NCBI GenBank assembly: GCA_039961735.1
Contig: JABRVX010000036.1
Location: 1 to 46,687, forward strand
DNA length: 46,687 bases
Direction: 5' to 3'
Source: Fimbriimonadia bacterium
GTDB taxonomy: Bacteria; Armatimonadota; Fimbriimonadia; Fimbriimonadales; JABRVX01
Shown here: positions 18,512-28,392 of the stretch, one piece after another
How the letters are laid out: each line of letters opens with the position of its first letter
Position numbering within the stretch: the first letter of the stretch is position 1
Program-made: the position numbers and the translations under genes
Notes under the pieces: model-generated
The model's input: the letters and a program-made list of their open reading frames with translations, nothing else
Told to the model about the DNA's origin: nothing
Databases searched by the model: none

Positions 18512-20347
18512 TCAGAGGGAGCGGTCTATTGCCAGAGTGAGGAACAGCAGGGCGAGGTAGAGCATCGAGTACTTGTACAGCGACAGGGCGTGGGGGCGGT
18601 CGGGAGTGCGCAGCAGAAGCGCAGAGCGCAAGATCAGCACGAGGTTCAGTGCGATGACCACCCCGAGATACACCAGACCGGTGTGTCGCTGCACCAGCGG
18701 CAGAAGCGAGATGATAGAAGTGAGTAAAGCGTACAACCCGATTTGCACCACCGTCAGGCGCTCGCCGAGAACCACCGGGGCCATCGGGATGCCTGCCCGC
18801 GCGTAGTCATCGCGGATAAGCAGCGAAAGGGCCCAGAAGTGCACCGGTGTCCAGGCGAATACGATAGCGAACAGCAGCCATGCGAGCGGGCTCAGGCTCC
18901 CCGTGACCGCAGCCCATCCGACCAGTGGAGGGAACGAGCCCGCAGCGCCACCGATGACGATGTTGTGCCACGTCCGCCGCTTCAGCACCAGCGTGTACAC
19001 GATCACATAGAACACGAGCCCGGCAAGGGCAAGCATCGCAGCTAGGAGGTTGGCCGCCCAGGTGAGAATGATGAACGACAGGAGCGCGAGCACCAGGCCG
19101 AAGATGAGCGCGCTGGTCGGCGGGACCTCGCGCGTGACGGTGGGACGTTTGGACGTGCGGCCCATCCGAGCGTCCACGTCAACGTCAATGGCCATGTTGA
19201 TCGCGTTGGCTGCGCCTGCTGCCATGTAGCCACCGACGAGCACAGCGAGGAGCAAGCCGCTCCCGGGCCAGCCCTGCGCCGCCGCGAACATCGCGGCAAC
19301 CGTCGTGAACAGCAGCAGGCTGATCACACGCGGCTTGGTGAGCAGCAGGTAGCTACGCCATGTCGCCCTACTCGCTGTAGGGGTCTCGGGAGCAGGCGGC
19401 ACGTCCGTGGAGTGCTCTGTGCGAGGAACGTGCTCCAGCATGGCGGATGCCGAGAACAGCAGCAGCACGATCCACATCGCGTCTGCAACGACCAGGTGCA
19501 CCATCTGAAGCCAGTGCGGCGTGAACAGCGCGATGTTCGCTAGGCCGATGACGCTCTGCGCCAGCACCAGCCCTACCAGTGCACGACTCCAGGCACGCAC
19601 TTCGTCGGCCGGTCGCAAGTAAGCGACGAGGCCGGCGACGAGGATCAGGTATAGCCCCACCGAGACTGCAAGGAGCGGGTGGACACCCCGGACCTGCATG
19701 AGGAAGTGGGAGGTCGCGGGGACGCTCTGCTCCATCACCTGAGCCATGGTCGCAGGCGGGAAGAGCGTGTCGGCAAGGGCGGTAAGCGCACCGCTCACTC
19801 CTAGCAGCAGAGTTGCGATGATGCCGATCCACAGTCCCCAACCGACCGCGCCTTGCCCCCGCACGACGACCTTGCGTTCTGCACCGCCGTGCCAAGCCGC
19901 CATGGCCACGAGTGCGATGAGCAGGAAGGTGTTGGCGAGGTGCAGCGAGACCGCAAAAGCACGGAAAGCCGAGGCGTTGTCTTCGACCAGATCGAACTTG
20001 ACCAGGCCCGCGCCGAGCAGCACTTCGATCACCATCACGATGAGCGCAAGCCCCGCATAGCGCCTGCCGGCATGACGAGGAGCGAAGCGCCGCCGTGACC
20101 ACATGGCCAGAGCCATTACCATGAAGAAGGAAAGCGCGCTGGTGAGGCGGTGGGTCAGCTCCACGAAGAAGTGGAATGCCTTGTCCGGGTCAATCCCTTC
20201 ATTGCTCCAGAAGGGCCACTGGTTACCCAGGCCCGCCCCCGAGCCGCTGGAACGGACGTACGCCCCCCAAGCGATGACGCCAAGGAGAACCGCGAGCGTC
20301 AGCCACGCAAAGTGGTGGAACTGGACCCTTCTCATTGAACCCCGCAT
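18512..20347 (-). CDS. ctaA-ctaB: Fused heme A synthase (CtaA/COX15) - heme O synthase (CtaB/COX10)
   Basis: A single 611-aa protein carries both steps that turn heme B into heme A. Residues 1-308 are COX15/CtaA-like, with about eight spans and the conserved His set H76, H146, H233 and H294 that binds heme. A hydrophilic linker (309-337, Pro/Thr-rich) joins it to a CtaB/UbiA-type prenyltransferase (338-611) with the Asp-rich motif NMAIDVDVDARMGRT, which transfers farnesyl to heme B. In the reaction order the CtaB step comes first, although its domain is C-terminal. The enzymes normally come from separate adjacent genes; fused forms are known in some lineages. It lies upstream of the act-cta genes and supplies their heme A. 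The ATG at 20335 (residue 5) is an alternative start. Confidence 0.93.
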   Translation of the reverse strand: MRGSMRRVQFHHFAWLTLAVLLGVIAWGAYVRSSGSGAGLGNQWPFWSNEGIDPDKAFHFFVELTHRLTSALSFFMVMALAMWSRRRFAPRHAGRRYAGLALIVMVIEVLLGAGLVKFDLVEDNASAFRAFAVSLHLANTFLLIALVAMAAWHGGAERKVVVRGQGAVGWGLWIGIIATLLLGVSGALTALADTLFPPATMAQVMEQSVPATSHFLMQVRGVHPLLAVSVGLYLILVAGLVAYLRPADEVRAWSRALVGLVLAQSVIGLANIALFTPHWLQMVHLVVADAMWIVLLLFSASAMLEHVPRTEHSTDVPPAPETPTASRATWRSYLLLTKPRVISLLLFTTVAAMFAAAQGWPGSGLLLAVLVGGYMAAGAANAINMAIDVDVDARMGRTSKRPTVTREVPPTSALIFGLVLALLSFIILTWAANLLAAMLALAGLVFYVIVYTLVLKRRTWHNIVIGGAAGSFPPLVGWAAVTGSLSPLAWLLFAIVFAWTPVHFWALSLLIRDDYARAGIPMAPVVLGERLTVVQIGLYALLTSIISLLPLVQRHTGLVYLGVVIALNLVLILRSALLLRTPDRPHALSLYKYSMLYLALLFLTLAIDRSL

Positions 20348-20498
20348 CGTCCTCGGACTGCGGACGACTGGAACAGACGGCTAAGCCCCCGCCGACCGAA
20401 GCGAACCGAGGAAGGTTACCTATCGAGTTCGGCGCCGCGCAAGCCGGACCCAGTGGTGCCACAATCCACAACGACCCGCTGGGTCGAGGAGGCAGGAC

Positions 20499-22199
20499 AT
20501 GAACCTCGCGTGTATGGCGCTCGTTGCGGCGCTAGTAGCTCAGGCTCCGCTCTCGGAAACCCGAGAGCAATTCGACAAGCGGATGGCTTGGTGGCGAGAA
20601 GCGCGCTTCGGCATGTTCATCCACTGGGGCCTGTACGCCGTGCCTGCCGGCGTGTGGAACGGTGAACAGGTTCCTGGCGCGGGTGAGTGGATCATGTACA
20701 CGAAGCGCATCCCGCGCGAGGAGTACGAGCCCTTGCTGACCCAGTTCAACCCGGTCAAGTACGACCCCGACACATGGGTTCGGCTGGCCAAAGAAGCAGG
20801 CATGAAGTACATCGTCATCACCTCCAAGCACCACGACGGCTTCTGTCTTTGGGACAGCAAGCACACCGAGTACGACGTGATGTCCACGCCCTACGGCCGC
20901 GATCTGCTGAAGCCGCTGGCCGAGGCGTGTCGAAGACACGGAGTTCGCCTCTGTTTCTACCACTCCATCATGGACTGGCACCACCCGGATGCCAACAAGG
21001 ATCGGTGGCAGGAGTATGTGGCCGTTATGAAAGCTCAGCTTCGCGAGCTTATCGAGAACTACGGACCGCTCGGCGTGCTGTGGTTCGATGGCGAGTGGGT
21101 TGCCGAGTGGACGCCGGAGCAGGGCGCCGAGCTCTACGCCGAGCTTCGCCGCCTGCAGCCGGACCTGATCATCAACAACCGCATCGGAAAGAGCCGGATG
21201 ATGCCGGGTGCCGGTGGCGTGGGGGATTTCGACACGCCGGAGCAATACATCCCCGGCACGGGCCTTCCCTTCGACTGGGAGTCGTGCATGACGATGAACG
21301 ACACCTGGGGCTTCAAGCTGCACGATCACAACTGGAAGTCCACCGAGACGCTCATCCGCATGTTGGCGGACACTGCTTCCAAGGGTGGGAACTTCCTGCT
21401 GAACGTGGGCCCCACTGCCGAAGGCCTAATCCCCGAGCCGAGCGTGGAGAGGCTGCGTGCCATGGGCGCGTGGTTGCGGCGGAACGGCGAGGCCATATAC
21501 GGCACTGGCCCTAGCCCCTTCCGCTCGCTGCCTTGGGGCCGCTGCACCACGAAGCCCGGGAAACTGTATCTGCACGTTTTCGACTGGCCGTCCAGCGGCC
21601 GCCTGACGGTTCCCGGGTTGAAGACACCGGTGGCCCGGGCGAGGTTGCTCGCGAACGGCGTGCCCATACCAGTGACGGCCCACACTAGCGGGGTTGATCT
21701 CCTCCTGCCGTCCGCCGCGCCGGACCCGGTGAACAGCGTGATCGTGTTGGAACTGGCAGGGCGGGTGGTCGTAGAAGCCGTGCCGATCCTGCAGAGGCCG
21801 AGCGGAGTAGTGACTCTGCGAGCTGCGGAAGCAGAGATCCTCGGTGAAAGCGCACGATACGAGAAAGGCGATGGCAAGGACAACATCGGCTTCTGGACAT
21901 CGCAGAAGGATAGGGTGCAGTGGCTGTTCGAGCTTCGGCGTCCGGGCCGCTATACGGTGGAGGTAGTGTATGCGTGCGAAGACGGCTCGGCAGGTTCCGA
22001 GTACGAGGTGCGCGTGGGCGAAGCGACGGTGCGCGGTCGAGTGGGCGGCACCGGCGGTTGGGCGGCGTTTCGGACGGTCACGCTGGGCGCAATCGATCTC
22101 CGGACGCCGGGCACGATGACGCTGGAGGTCCGCCCGCTGAGCAAGCCGGGGAACGCGGTGATGAACCTTCAGCTCGTCAGGTTGTCACCCGCAGACTGA
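20499..22199 (+). CDS. Secreted alpha-L-fucosidase, GH29 family
   Basis: Hydrolyses alpha-L-fucosyl residues from glycans. AGGAGG lies 6-7 nt ahead of the ATG, and residues 1-15 form a short export signal. The GH29 core includes WWREARFGMFIHWGLYA near residue 30, YIVITSKHHDGFCLW and the nucleophile motif VLWFDGEW with D197. NFLLNVGPTAEG is also typical. The C-terminal part (about 380-566) is beta-rich and ends in a carbohydrate-binding-like domain (RPGRYTVEVVYAC, TMTLEVRPL). It diverges from ctaA-ctaB across 150 nt and ends 4 nt before the convergent methyltransferase gene. No other fucose genes lie nearby. Confidence 0.93.
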   Translation: MNLACMALVAALVAQAPLSETREQFDKRMAWWREARFGMFIHWGLYAVPAGVWNGEQVPGAGEWIMYTKRIPREEYEPLLTQFNPVKYDPDTWVRLAKEAGMKYIVITSKHHDGFCLWDSKHTEYDVMSTPYGRDLLKPLAEACRRHGVRLCFYHSIMDWHHPDANKDRWQEYVAVMKAQLRELIENYGPLGVLWFDGEWVAEWTPEQGAELYAELRRLQPDLIINNRIGKSRMMPGAGGVGDFDTPEQYIPGTGLPFDWESCMTMNDTWGFKLHDHNWKSTETLIRMLADTASKGGNFLLNVGPTAEGLIPEPSVERLRAMGAWLRRNGEAIYGTGPSPFRSLPWGRCTTKPGKLYLHVFDWPSSGRLTVPGLKTPVARARLLANGVPIPVTAHTSGVDLLLPSAAPDPVNSVIVLELAGRVVVEAVPILQRPSGVVTLRAAEAEILGESARYEKGDGKDNIGFWTSQKDRVQWLFELRRPGRYTVEVVYACEDGSAGSEYEVRVGEATVRGRVGGTGGWAAFRTVTLGAIDLRTPGTMTLEVRPLSKPGNAVMNLQLVRLSPAD

Positions 22200-22203
22200 G
22201 GGG

Positions 22204-23034
22204 CTAGGACCGCCGTGCGGCATGAACCCATGCGAGTCCGGTTAGGCCTCCCGACGGAACCTCGGCCAGTGCACTGAGAATCCGCTGCCGGAGTGCAGGC
22301 CTCTCGTCCTCCGGTGTGCGCTCGAAGAGCGCCCCGATGGGTCCGGCCGTGGCGCGAAGGCGCTCCCAGGTCTGTTCGGGACCGCCGTCTTCCCAACCCG
22401 GGACGAGCACCGGCTCTTGTGCATAGGTGCGCCAACCTGCCTCCCTGAGCGCAGCCCGAACGGCGTCCGGGTCGGCCATGTGGAAGGCGCTGGGGTCGTC
22501 TGGCCCGGGTGGGTTGAGACCCTGATGCTCGATGAGGATTCGCGAAGGGACCTCGGACCACTGGTTCTGGCTAGCGGGTCCCCAGACTGCGATGCATAGC
22601 GTCCCCTCGGGCTGCACGACTTCTGCGATTCGCTGCAAGGCCAGCCCGACATCGGCGCAGAACATGATGCCCAGCCTGGAGTAGACCGCGTTGAAAGGTC
22701 GGGGCGTGTCCACGGGGTCCTCCGCACCGATGGCCTCGAACGCGACGTTGTGTAGGTCCTCACAGGCTCGCTCTGCTGCGGCAACCATTTCCGGCGCTAG
22801 GTCCGTGCCGACGACGTAGGCTGCGTGTGCTGCGAGTACTCTGGTCAGGCCGCCCGTGCCACAAGCGACATCGAGAATGCGGCCGCCCTGGGGTGGCGGA
22901 GCCAGACGCAGCATGGTAGAGGTGATGGGCTTGTAATGGTGTTCTAGCCAATCGGCGAGTTCGAGGCAGCCGGAAGCGGCGAAGTCCCAACAGCGGCGCT
23001 GGCGCTCCAGCCATTTTTCACGAGTCGCTCTCAC
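22204..23034 (-). CDS. Class I SAM-dependent methyltransferase
   Basis: A 276-aa Rossmann-fold methyltransferase with motif I ILDVACGTGGLTRVLA at about residues 53-68, an acidic residue after strand beta2 (VVGTDLAPEMV), and a motif IV-like stretch (FNAVYSRLGIMFCAD). It resembles UbiE/Methyltransf_11/25 proteins; the substrate is unknown. The start is GTG at 23034, within the last codons of a 31-residue ORF that overlaps it by 17 nt, so translation may be coupled. It converges on the fucosidase gene. Confidence 0.88.
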   Translation of the reverse strand: MRATREKWLERQRRCWDFAASGCLELADWLEHHYKPITSTMLRLAPPPQGGRILDVACGTGGLTRVLAAHAAYVVGTDLAPEMVAAAERACEDLHNVAFEAIGAEDPVDTPRPFNAVYSRLGIMFCADVGLALQRIAEVVQPEGTLCIAVWGPASQNQWSEVPSRILIEHQGLNPPGPDDPSAFHMADPDAVRAALREAGWRTYAQEPVLVPGWEDGGPEQTWERLRATAGPIGALFERTPEDERPALRQRILSALAEVPSGGLTGLAWVHAARRS

Positions 23035-23113
23035 CGCTATTCTCTTCCTCGTCTTCCTGCCAGTAGTAGATGATGATCCGGCCGTCGGGCATCTGCTGCA
23101 CTTCTTTGCGCAT
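23018..23113 (-). CDS. 31-residue ORF upstream of the methyltransferase
   Basis: ATG at 23113 and stop at 23018. AAGAGGAAACCAG directly precedes the ATG, a good ribosome binding site. The peptide runs MRKEVQQMPDGRIIIYYWQ and then a very acidic tail (EDEEENSGESDS). The first half would form a beta hairpin around PDGR. It overlaps the methyltransferase GTG by 17 nt and lies 25 nt after the upstream gene, filling that gap exactly. It may be a real microprotein or a leader for translational coupling; no function is known to me. Confidence 0.55.
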   Translation of the reverse strand: MRKEVQQMPDGRIIIYYWQEDEEENSGESDS

Positions 23114-23138
23114 CTGGTTTCCTCTTGCCTGGCGAGCG

Positions 23139-24260
23139 CTACTCCGCGATGATTTCCACGTTGGCGCGTGGGACAACCACTTCCTCGCCGTTTTGATTCA
23201 GCTTGGCGTACAGCACACGAACGTGGGCTCCGGACTCGATCTCGCGCAGCTCCGGCGGGAGCTGTGTGACCGTTGCGAGAGCGCCGAAATACGGCTCGCG
23301 GATGATGCGAATCGGCTTGCCGATTTCCAAGGTTTGGTCCTCTACGACCTCAGCGGCTCCACGCGGCTCGGACAACGGCACGATAATCTCCGGTCGGATG
23401 ACGCCGGCGCGAATCTGCGTAGCCCCATTGATTGCCGCATCGCGGCCTTCGAGCGACTTCAGCAACCGGAAGGTGCGATCGGCCATACGCAGCATTCCGA
23501 AGCCTTCAGTGATGATGAGCGTCAGGGGGATTTTCTCTTGACCCGTGATGGCGACACCGATGTCGAAGCCGAGGTACTCGATCAGGTCGGAGTCCTTAAC
23601 GCCCCCGCACACGATGCCCAACGCGCCGACCTCGACCGCCCGCTTGATGCCATCGGCAAGCACGCCTGCGCCGCCCACCAGCACCTTTCCTCTGTGTTCC
23701 TCGGAGATGTGACGTGGCTCGAGGATCGTATCCGGTCCCTCGACTGGCACCGCTAGCAATCCGTGCCTTTCGCCCCCGACTCCGAAAATTCCCTGTACGA
23801 ATGCTCCTTCAGTCTCGATAACAGCGCCTTCGCCCTCCATCACCTCCACGACACGGCCCATGATGTAGGCCGTCTTCTCGATGGGAATGGGCGGCTCGCG
23901 GAGCGCCATATGACCGGATGCCTTGAACAGCGACTCGAATGTACCGTCACACGGAGCGGTTACACTGGCTTTGAACAGACCGAAGAAGCCCTTCGTCTCC
24001 GCGAGAAGCTGCCCCTTGGTAACTTTGTCCCCTTCCTTGACCAGAAGGTAGTTGTGGACCTCCTTGGACTCGACGCCGAGCAGTTCGGCCAACTTCACCG
24101 TCTGGATGATGCCGGGCAACTCTGCACGGGCCACGATCTGGTCGGGCTGGACTTGGTCGCCGACCTTAACCAGCACCTGGCCCTTGATGGGAAGAAGACG
24201 GGTCTTGCGGATTACGGCCTGACCGCTGACGGTCAGGCCCGGGGTATATGCGGTTCCCAA
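23139..24260 (-). CDS. Conserved protein with barrel-sandwich-like N-terminus, function unknown
   Basis: I do not recognise a named family. A perfect AGGAGG 5 nt upstream points to TTG at 24260 as the start, giving 373 aa; the reading frame is open further upstream but that part looks non-coding. The N-terminal 130 residues contain repeated beta segments such as PIKGQVLVKVGDQVQPDQIV, LVKEGDKVTKGQLLAET and ASVTAPCDGTFES, like lipoyl/RnfC-type barrel-sandwich domains but without the lipoyl-Lys signature. A middle region (about 190-260) has GKVLVGGAGVLADGIKRAV and GALGIVCGGVKDSDL. The end has SGAHVRVLYAKLNQNGEEVVVPRANVEII, resembling a KOW/SH3 barrel. No signal peptide or spans. It precedes the 31-residue ORF and the methyltransferase on the same strand. 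Confidence 0.85.
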   Translation of the reverse strand: MGTAYTPGLTVSGQAVIRKTRLLPIKGQVLVKVGDQVQPDQIVARAELPGIIQTVKLAELLGVESKEVHNYLLVKEGDKVTKGQLLAETKGFFGLFKASVTAPCDGTFESLFKASGHMALREPPIPIEKTAYIMGRVVEVMEGEGAVIETEGAFVQGIFGVGGERHGLLAVPVEGPDTILEPRHISEEHRGKVLVGGAGVLADGIKRAVEVGALGIVCGGVKDSDLIEYLGFDIGVAITGQEKIPLTLIITEGFGMLRMADRTFRLLKSLEGRDAAINGATQIRAGVIRPEIIVPLSEPRGAAEVVEDQTLEIGKPIRIIREPYFGALATVTQLPPELREIESGAHVRVLYAKLNQNGEEVVVPRANVEIIAE

Positions 24261-24378
24261 CGGATCCTCCTGACTTCCCTGGGGTGTCGCGGCACGATGC
24301 CTTCGCACCGCCCTGCGCAAGTGGGGCACCCGAAACGCCGCCGGGGCGAAGAGTGTAGCACGGGCGAAGACACCGAAG

Positions 24379-24588
24379 TCAAACCAGGGCTCTCCGGGCC
24401 GATGCCGTGTTATAATGCCATCGTCTCTTCTTTTGCCGCGTAGTCCCGTGCGAGCCCTGCATCACTTTCTCAGTCGGTCGGTGGTAACGGGCCCACTCGG
24501 TGAACTGCATGGCAGAGGATGCGACACTCTCGGAGTGGAGAAATGCGTCCGCATCGTGGATCCCAATGAGGTCTTCGAGCGGACGCAT
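24379..24588 (-). CDS. Possible 69-aa protein, low confidence
   Basis: The frame opens at ATG 24588 (MRPLEDLIGIHDADAF) and ends with a basic stretch (TTRQKKRRWHYNTA). The sequence looks protein-like, with a mixed composition and no low-complexity runs. However, no Shine-Dalgarno sequence lies ahead of the ATG, and a strong plus-strand -10 box sits inside it. It lies between the VanW gene and the conserved gene downstream on the same strand. I found no motif. Confidence 0.3.
   Translation of the reverse strand: MRPLEDLIGIHDADAFLHSESVASSAMQFTEWARYHRPTEKVMQGSHGTTRQKKRRWHYNTASARRALV
24408..24416 (+). promoter_or_regulatory. Extended -10 promoter element
   Basis: TGTTATAAT matches the extended -10 consensus TGnTATAAT exactly. 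No good -35 lies 17 nt upstream, as is common for extended -10 promoters. It would start rightward transcription near 24423, into a structured stretch with no plus-strand gene and then against the 3' end of the VanW gene. Confidence 0.55.
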
Positions 24589-24622
24589 CACGTTGTGGGT
24601 CTGTAGTTGCGGGAGGTCCCGG

Positions 24623-26020
24623 CTAGTTGCTGGGCTCCGCTGCCTGGGACACGACGGGCTCGGGGGTGACCTTCTCCGGTTCAACCTGCACCGGCGTCGT
24701 GGGAGCCGCTTGGCGGGGGCCGACGTGCACGATCCGAGTCGAGGGGTTGTACCGGCTGCGCCCGAGAAAGTCCTTTCGCACCAGCTTGTCCCCATCGTAG
24801 ACGTAGCGCCATGCCGCGCAGCGGAATCCTGCGCCGCCCTTCTCTACGACCTTCTGCTGGCCTGGAGCGAGCGACGGATCGGGGATCGTCTTGGTCGTGT
24901 AGCCAGAGGATATCTTGTCGGTCACCACCAGCTTGTAGGTAAGTCCGCTCGGTGGCTTCGAGCCCAGCACGCGCACCGTGAGCCGTCCTGGCTTGTACTC
25001 GGTTACGAGTGCGATGGGCCCGCCGGTATCGTTCTCGAACTTCAGGTCTTTGTTCCCGAAGTCGACGGTCGCATCGAGTCCGACGGGGACATAGCCGACG
25101 ACCATCTGGTGGTTGTGGCGCTCTCGAATCTTCAGGCCGGCAAGCAGCGCCGCATTGTAGGCGGTTGAAGACACCTGACATACGCCCCCGCCGATCCCCG
25201 GCACATGGCGCCCGTTGGCAAAGATGGGGGCAATCCGGAAGCCTCGTGAGGCAGAGCGCTTGCCAACGACGGTGTTGTACGAGAAAACTTCTCCCGGCAG
25301 AAGCACCACGCCGTTGATCTCCTCTGCCGCCAGCTTGATGTTGTGGCTCCGGGAGGTCTGTCCTGCGCGAAAGCTCGTGGTCTTGCTTGCCAGTTCGTAG
25401 CGGATGGAAGCAAGCGCCTTGTCCCGTTCATTCGGTTCGGGCGGCGCGAACGGTGCCTCGACGATACGCGCACGCGTGTAGACAGCCTGTTCGAGCCGCC
25501 TTAGCGCTTCCTCTGGGTCGAATGCGCGGCCCGGGTCGCCGTGCACGACCGAAATGGCGCCATCCACGTACAGGATGCGCGGTTTGCCGCGCGGGCGGTC
25601 ATAGCGCGACATTTTCTTGACGAAATCGGCAAACGGCTGGTCCTCGACCACCCAGCGCAAACACTCCTCGGCAGAGATGGTCTTGCCAGGCCGGTTGGCC
25701 GGTACCCGGAACATCTTCACTCGCCGGGTCGCTGCGTCCAGGGAGGCTCTTGCGTCGACTCGAAGGCCAACCTCGTATGGAGAAACGGAGATAGTCGGCG
25801 TTGTGACGTCCGGCACCGACACTCGTATGCTCTCACGAAGCCTGGACTCCCAGTGGCGAAGGAGTTCGGTCTCGGCTTGGTCGCGGGTCAGGCCACCCAC
25901 CGGAACGTCCGCTATGACGGTGCTGCTGGGGAAGCGCGGAGCCACCAGGGCCAGCCCAGCAGCACCGCCCACGGCGCCACAGGCCACGCACAACAGACCC
26001 CACAGCAGATATCGCTTCAC
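24623..26020 (-). CDS. VanW-family protein with N-terminal membrane anchor (YoaR-like)
   Basis: A 465-aa extracytoplasmic protein. Residues 1-26 form a signal anchor. Residues of about 30-200 resemble the putative peptidoglycan-binding domains found before VanW (VPVGGLTRDQAETELL). The VanW domain follows with LPGEVFSYNTVVGKRS, GGGVCQVSSTAYNAALLAG, HNHQMVVGYVPVGLDATVDF and FENDTGGPIALV. A short basic/Pro-rich tail closes the protein. VanW proteins sit near cell-wall genes, but their biochemical role is unsettled. It starts 26 nt after the cysS stop on the same strand and may be read through from it. Confidence 0.9.
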   Translation of the reverse strand: MKRYLLWGLLCVACGAVGGAAGLALVAPRFPSSTVIADVPVGGLTRDQAETELLRHWESRLRESIRVSVPDVTTPTISVSPYEVGLRVDARASLDAATRRVKMFRVPANRPGKTISAEECLRWVVEDQPFADFVKKMSRYDRPRGKPRILYVDGAISVVHGDPGRAFDPEEALRRLEQAVYTRARIVEAPFAPPEPNERDKALASIRYELASKTTSFRAGQTSRSHNIKLAAEEINGVVLLPGEVFSYNTVVGKRSASRGFRIAPIFANGRHVPGIGGGVCQVSSTAYNAALLAGLKIRERHNHQMVVGYVPVGLDATVDFGNKDLKFENDTGGPIALVTEYKPGRLTVRVLGSKPPSGLTYKLVVTDKISSGYTTKTIPDPSLAPGQQKVVEKGGAGFRCAAWRYVYDGDKLVRKDFLGRSRYNPSTRIVHVGPRQAAPTTPVQVEPEKVTPEPVVSQAAEPSN

Positions 26021-26046
26021 GACTGTTCCACTCTACCTAGCTTCGC

Positions 26047-27455
<1,409 letters not shown>

Positions 27456-27468
<13 letters not shown>

Positions 27469-28139
27469 AACCTCGGACGGCGGCCGTTCGTTTCGGCAAC
27501 GTCCTCGAGTCTCTGCTCGAGTTGCCTGATCCGCTCCGCGAGTTCGAGAATGGTCTCGTCCTCGGGGTCCAAGCGGTTCAGGACGTTGTCCATCACCGGC
27601 TCCTCCTGCGGAACCTTTCCGCCGTCGCGGATTATGACGCGTCCCGGTACTCCGACCACGGTGCAGTTCGGCGGCACGTCCTTGTTCACGACAGCGTTCG
27701 CACCGATTCTACAATGGTCGCCAATCGTAACGGGTCCTATGATCTTCGCGCCCATGCCGATCAGGACGCTGTTCCCAATGGTGGGGTGGCGCTTGGTTTT
27801 CTCCAGCGAGGTCCCGCCCAGGGTGACGCTGTGGTAGATGAGGCAGTCGTCGCCCACTTCGGCCGTCTCGCCGATGACGATTCCCATGCCGTGATCGATG
27901 AACACCCGTCGCCCGATCTTGGCCGCGGGATGGATCTCCACGCCGGTAAGGCTGCGGGATATGTTGGAGTACATTCTTGCCAGTGTCTTCAGACCGAGGC
28001 GCCATAGCGCGTGGGCCGTTCGGTAGTGCCAGATGGCCCAAAGACCAGGATATGTGAGCACCTCGAGGAGGTTCCGCGCCGCCGGGTCCTTGCGGAATAC
28101 GGTTCGGATGTCTTCGGCCGCCATGCGGAAGATGTTCAT
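27456..28139 (-). CDS. cysE: Serine O-acetyltransferase
   Basis: Makes O-acetylserine from serine and acetyl-CoA, the first step of cysteine synthesis. The 227-aa protein has the short N-terminal helical domain and a left-handed beta helix of hexapeptide repeats: [17 protein letters not shown] with the catalytic His, HSVTLGGTS, and [20 protein letters not shown]. The tail after about residue 185 is helical ([17 protein letters not shown]), a likely coiled coil. It is upstream of cysS and overlaps it. The divergent DUF2089 gene begins 253 nt away. Confidence 0.95.
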
Positions 28140-28342
28140 TCGCTAGCCTCTGAGAAGGCAGGAAGTATACCAATCGAAACGTGCTTGGCCCTGCTTCCGG
28201 TAGCACGCGTCCCGGGACCTGCTGCCCACCCACCGGTCCTTCTCGGCCGCCCGGAACGAACCCTCGCCCTTGCGAAGGAGGGGAGGGAATGCATAATCTC
28301 AACCCAAAGTCCACAAATCTTCAGGAATAGACTGCAACCAGA

Positions 28343-28371
28343 TTGACTTTTCGCATGTATCGATCTATGAT
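28343..28371 (+). promoter_or_regulatory. Near-consensus sigma70-type promoter for the DUF2089-DUF4097 pair
   Basis: TTGACT (28343-28348) and TATGAT (28366-28371) are separated by exactly 17 nt. Transcription would begin near 28378, giving a 5' leader of about 15 nt with the GAGG ribosome binding site just before ATG 28393. This is the best -35/-10 match seen in the window. Confidence 0.75.
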
Positions 28372-28392
28372 TGTGCAGAGGAGGGTTGAGAG

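Larger units (their letters stand above)
24261..24622. other. 362-nt gap with a promoter-like box and inverted repeats
   Basis: The region holds a perfect extended -10 box on the plus strand (24408-24416), a perfect 10-bp inverted repeat (ATGCGTCCGC at 24543-24552 and its complement at 24579-24588) and a small CACTC/GAGTG hairpin before it. A 69-codon minus-strand frame lies in the same DNA. It may encode a small RNA, a small protein or both. Confidence 0.45.

Noticed and set aside
17247-18560. 437-codon plus-strand frame across actA and the gap
   Set aside because: Antisense to the pentaheme actA; no ribosome binding site or family pattern.
20348-20498. Promoters in the ctaA-ctaB/fucosidase divergent gap
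   Set aside because: I looked for -35/-10 pairs on both strands and saw none good enough to report.
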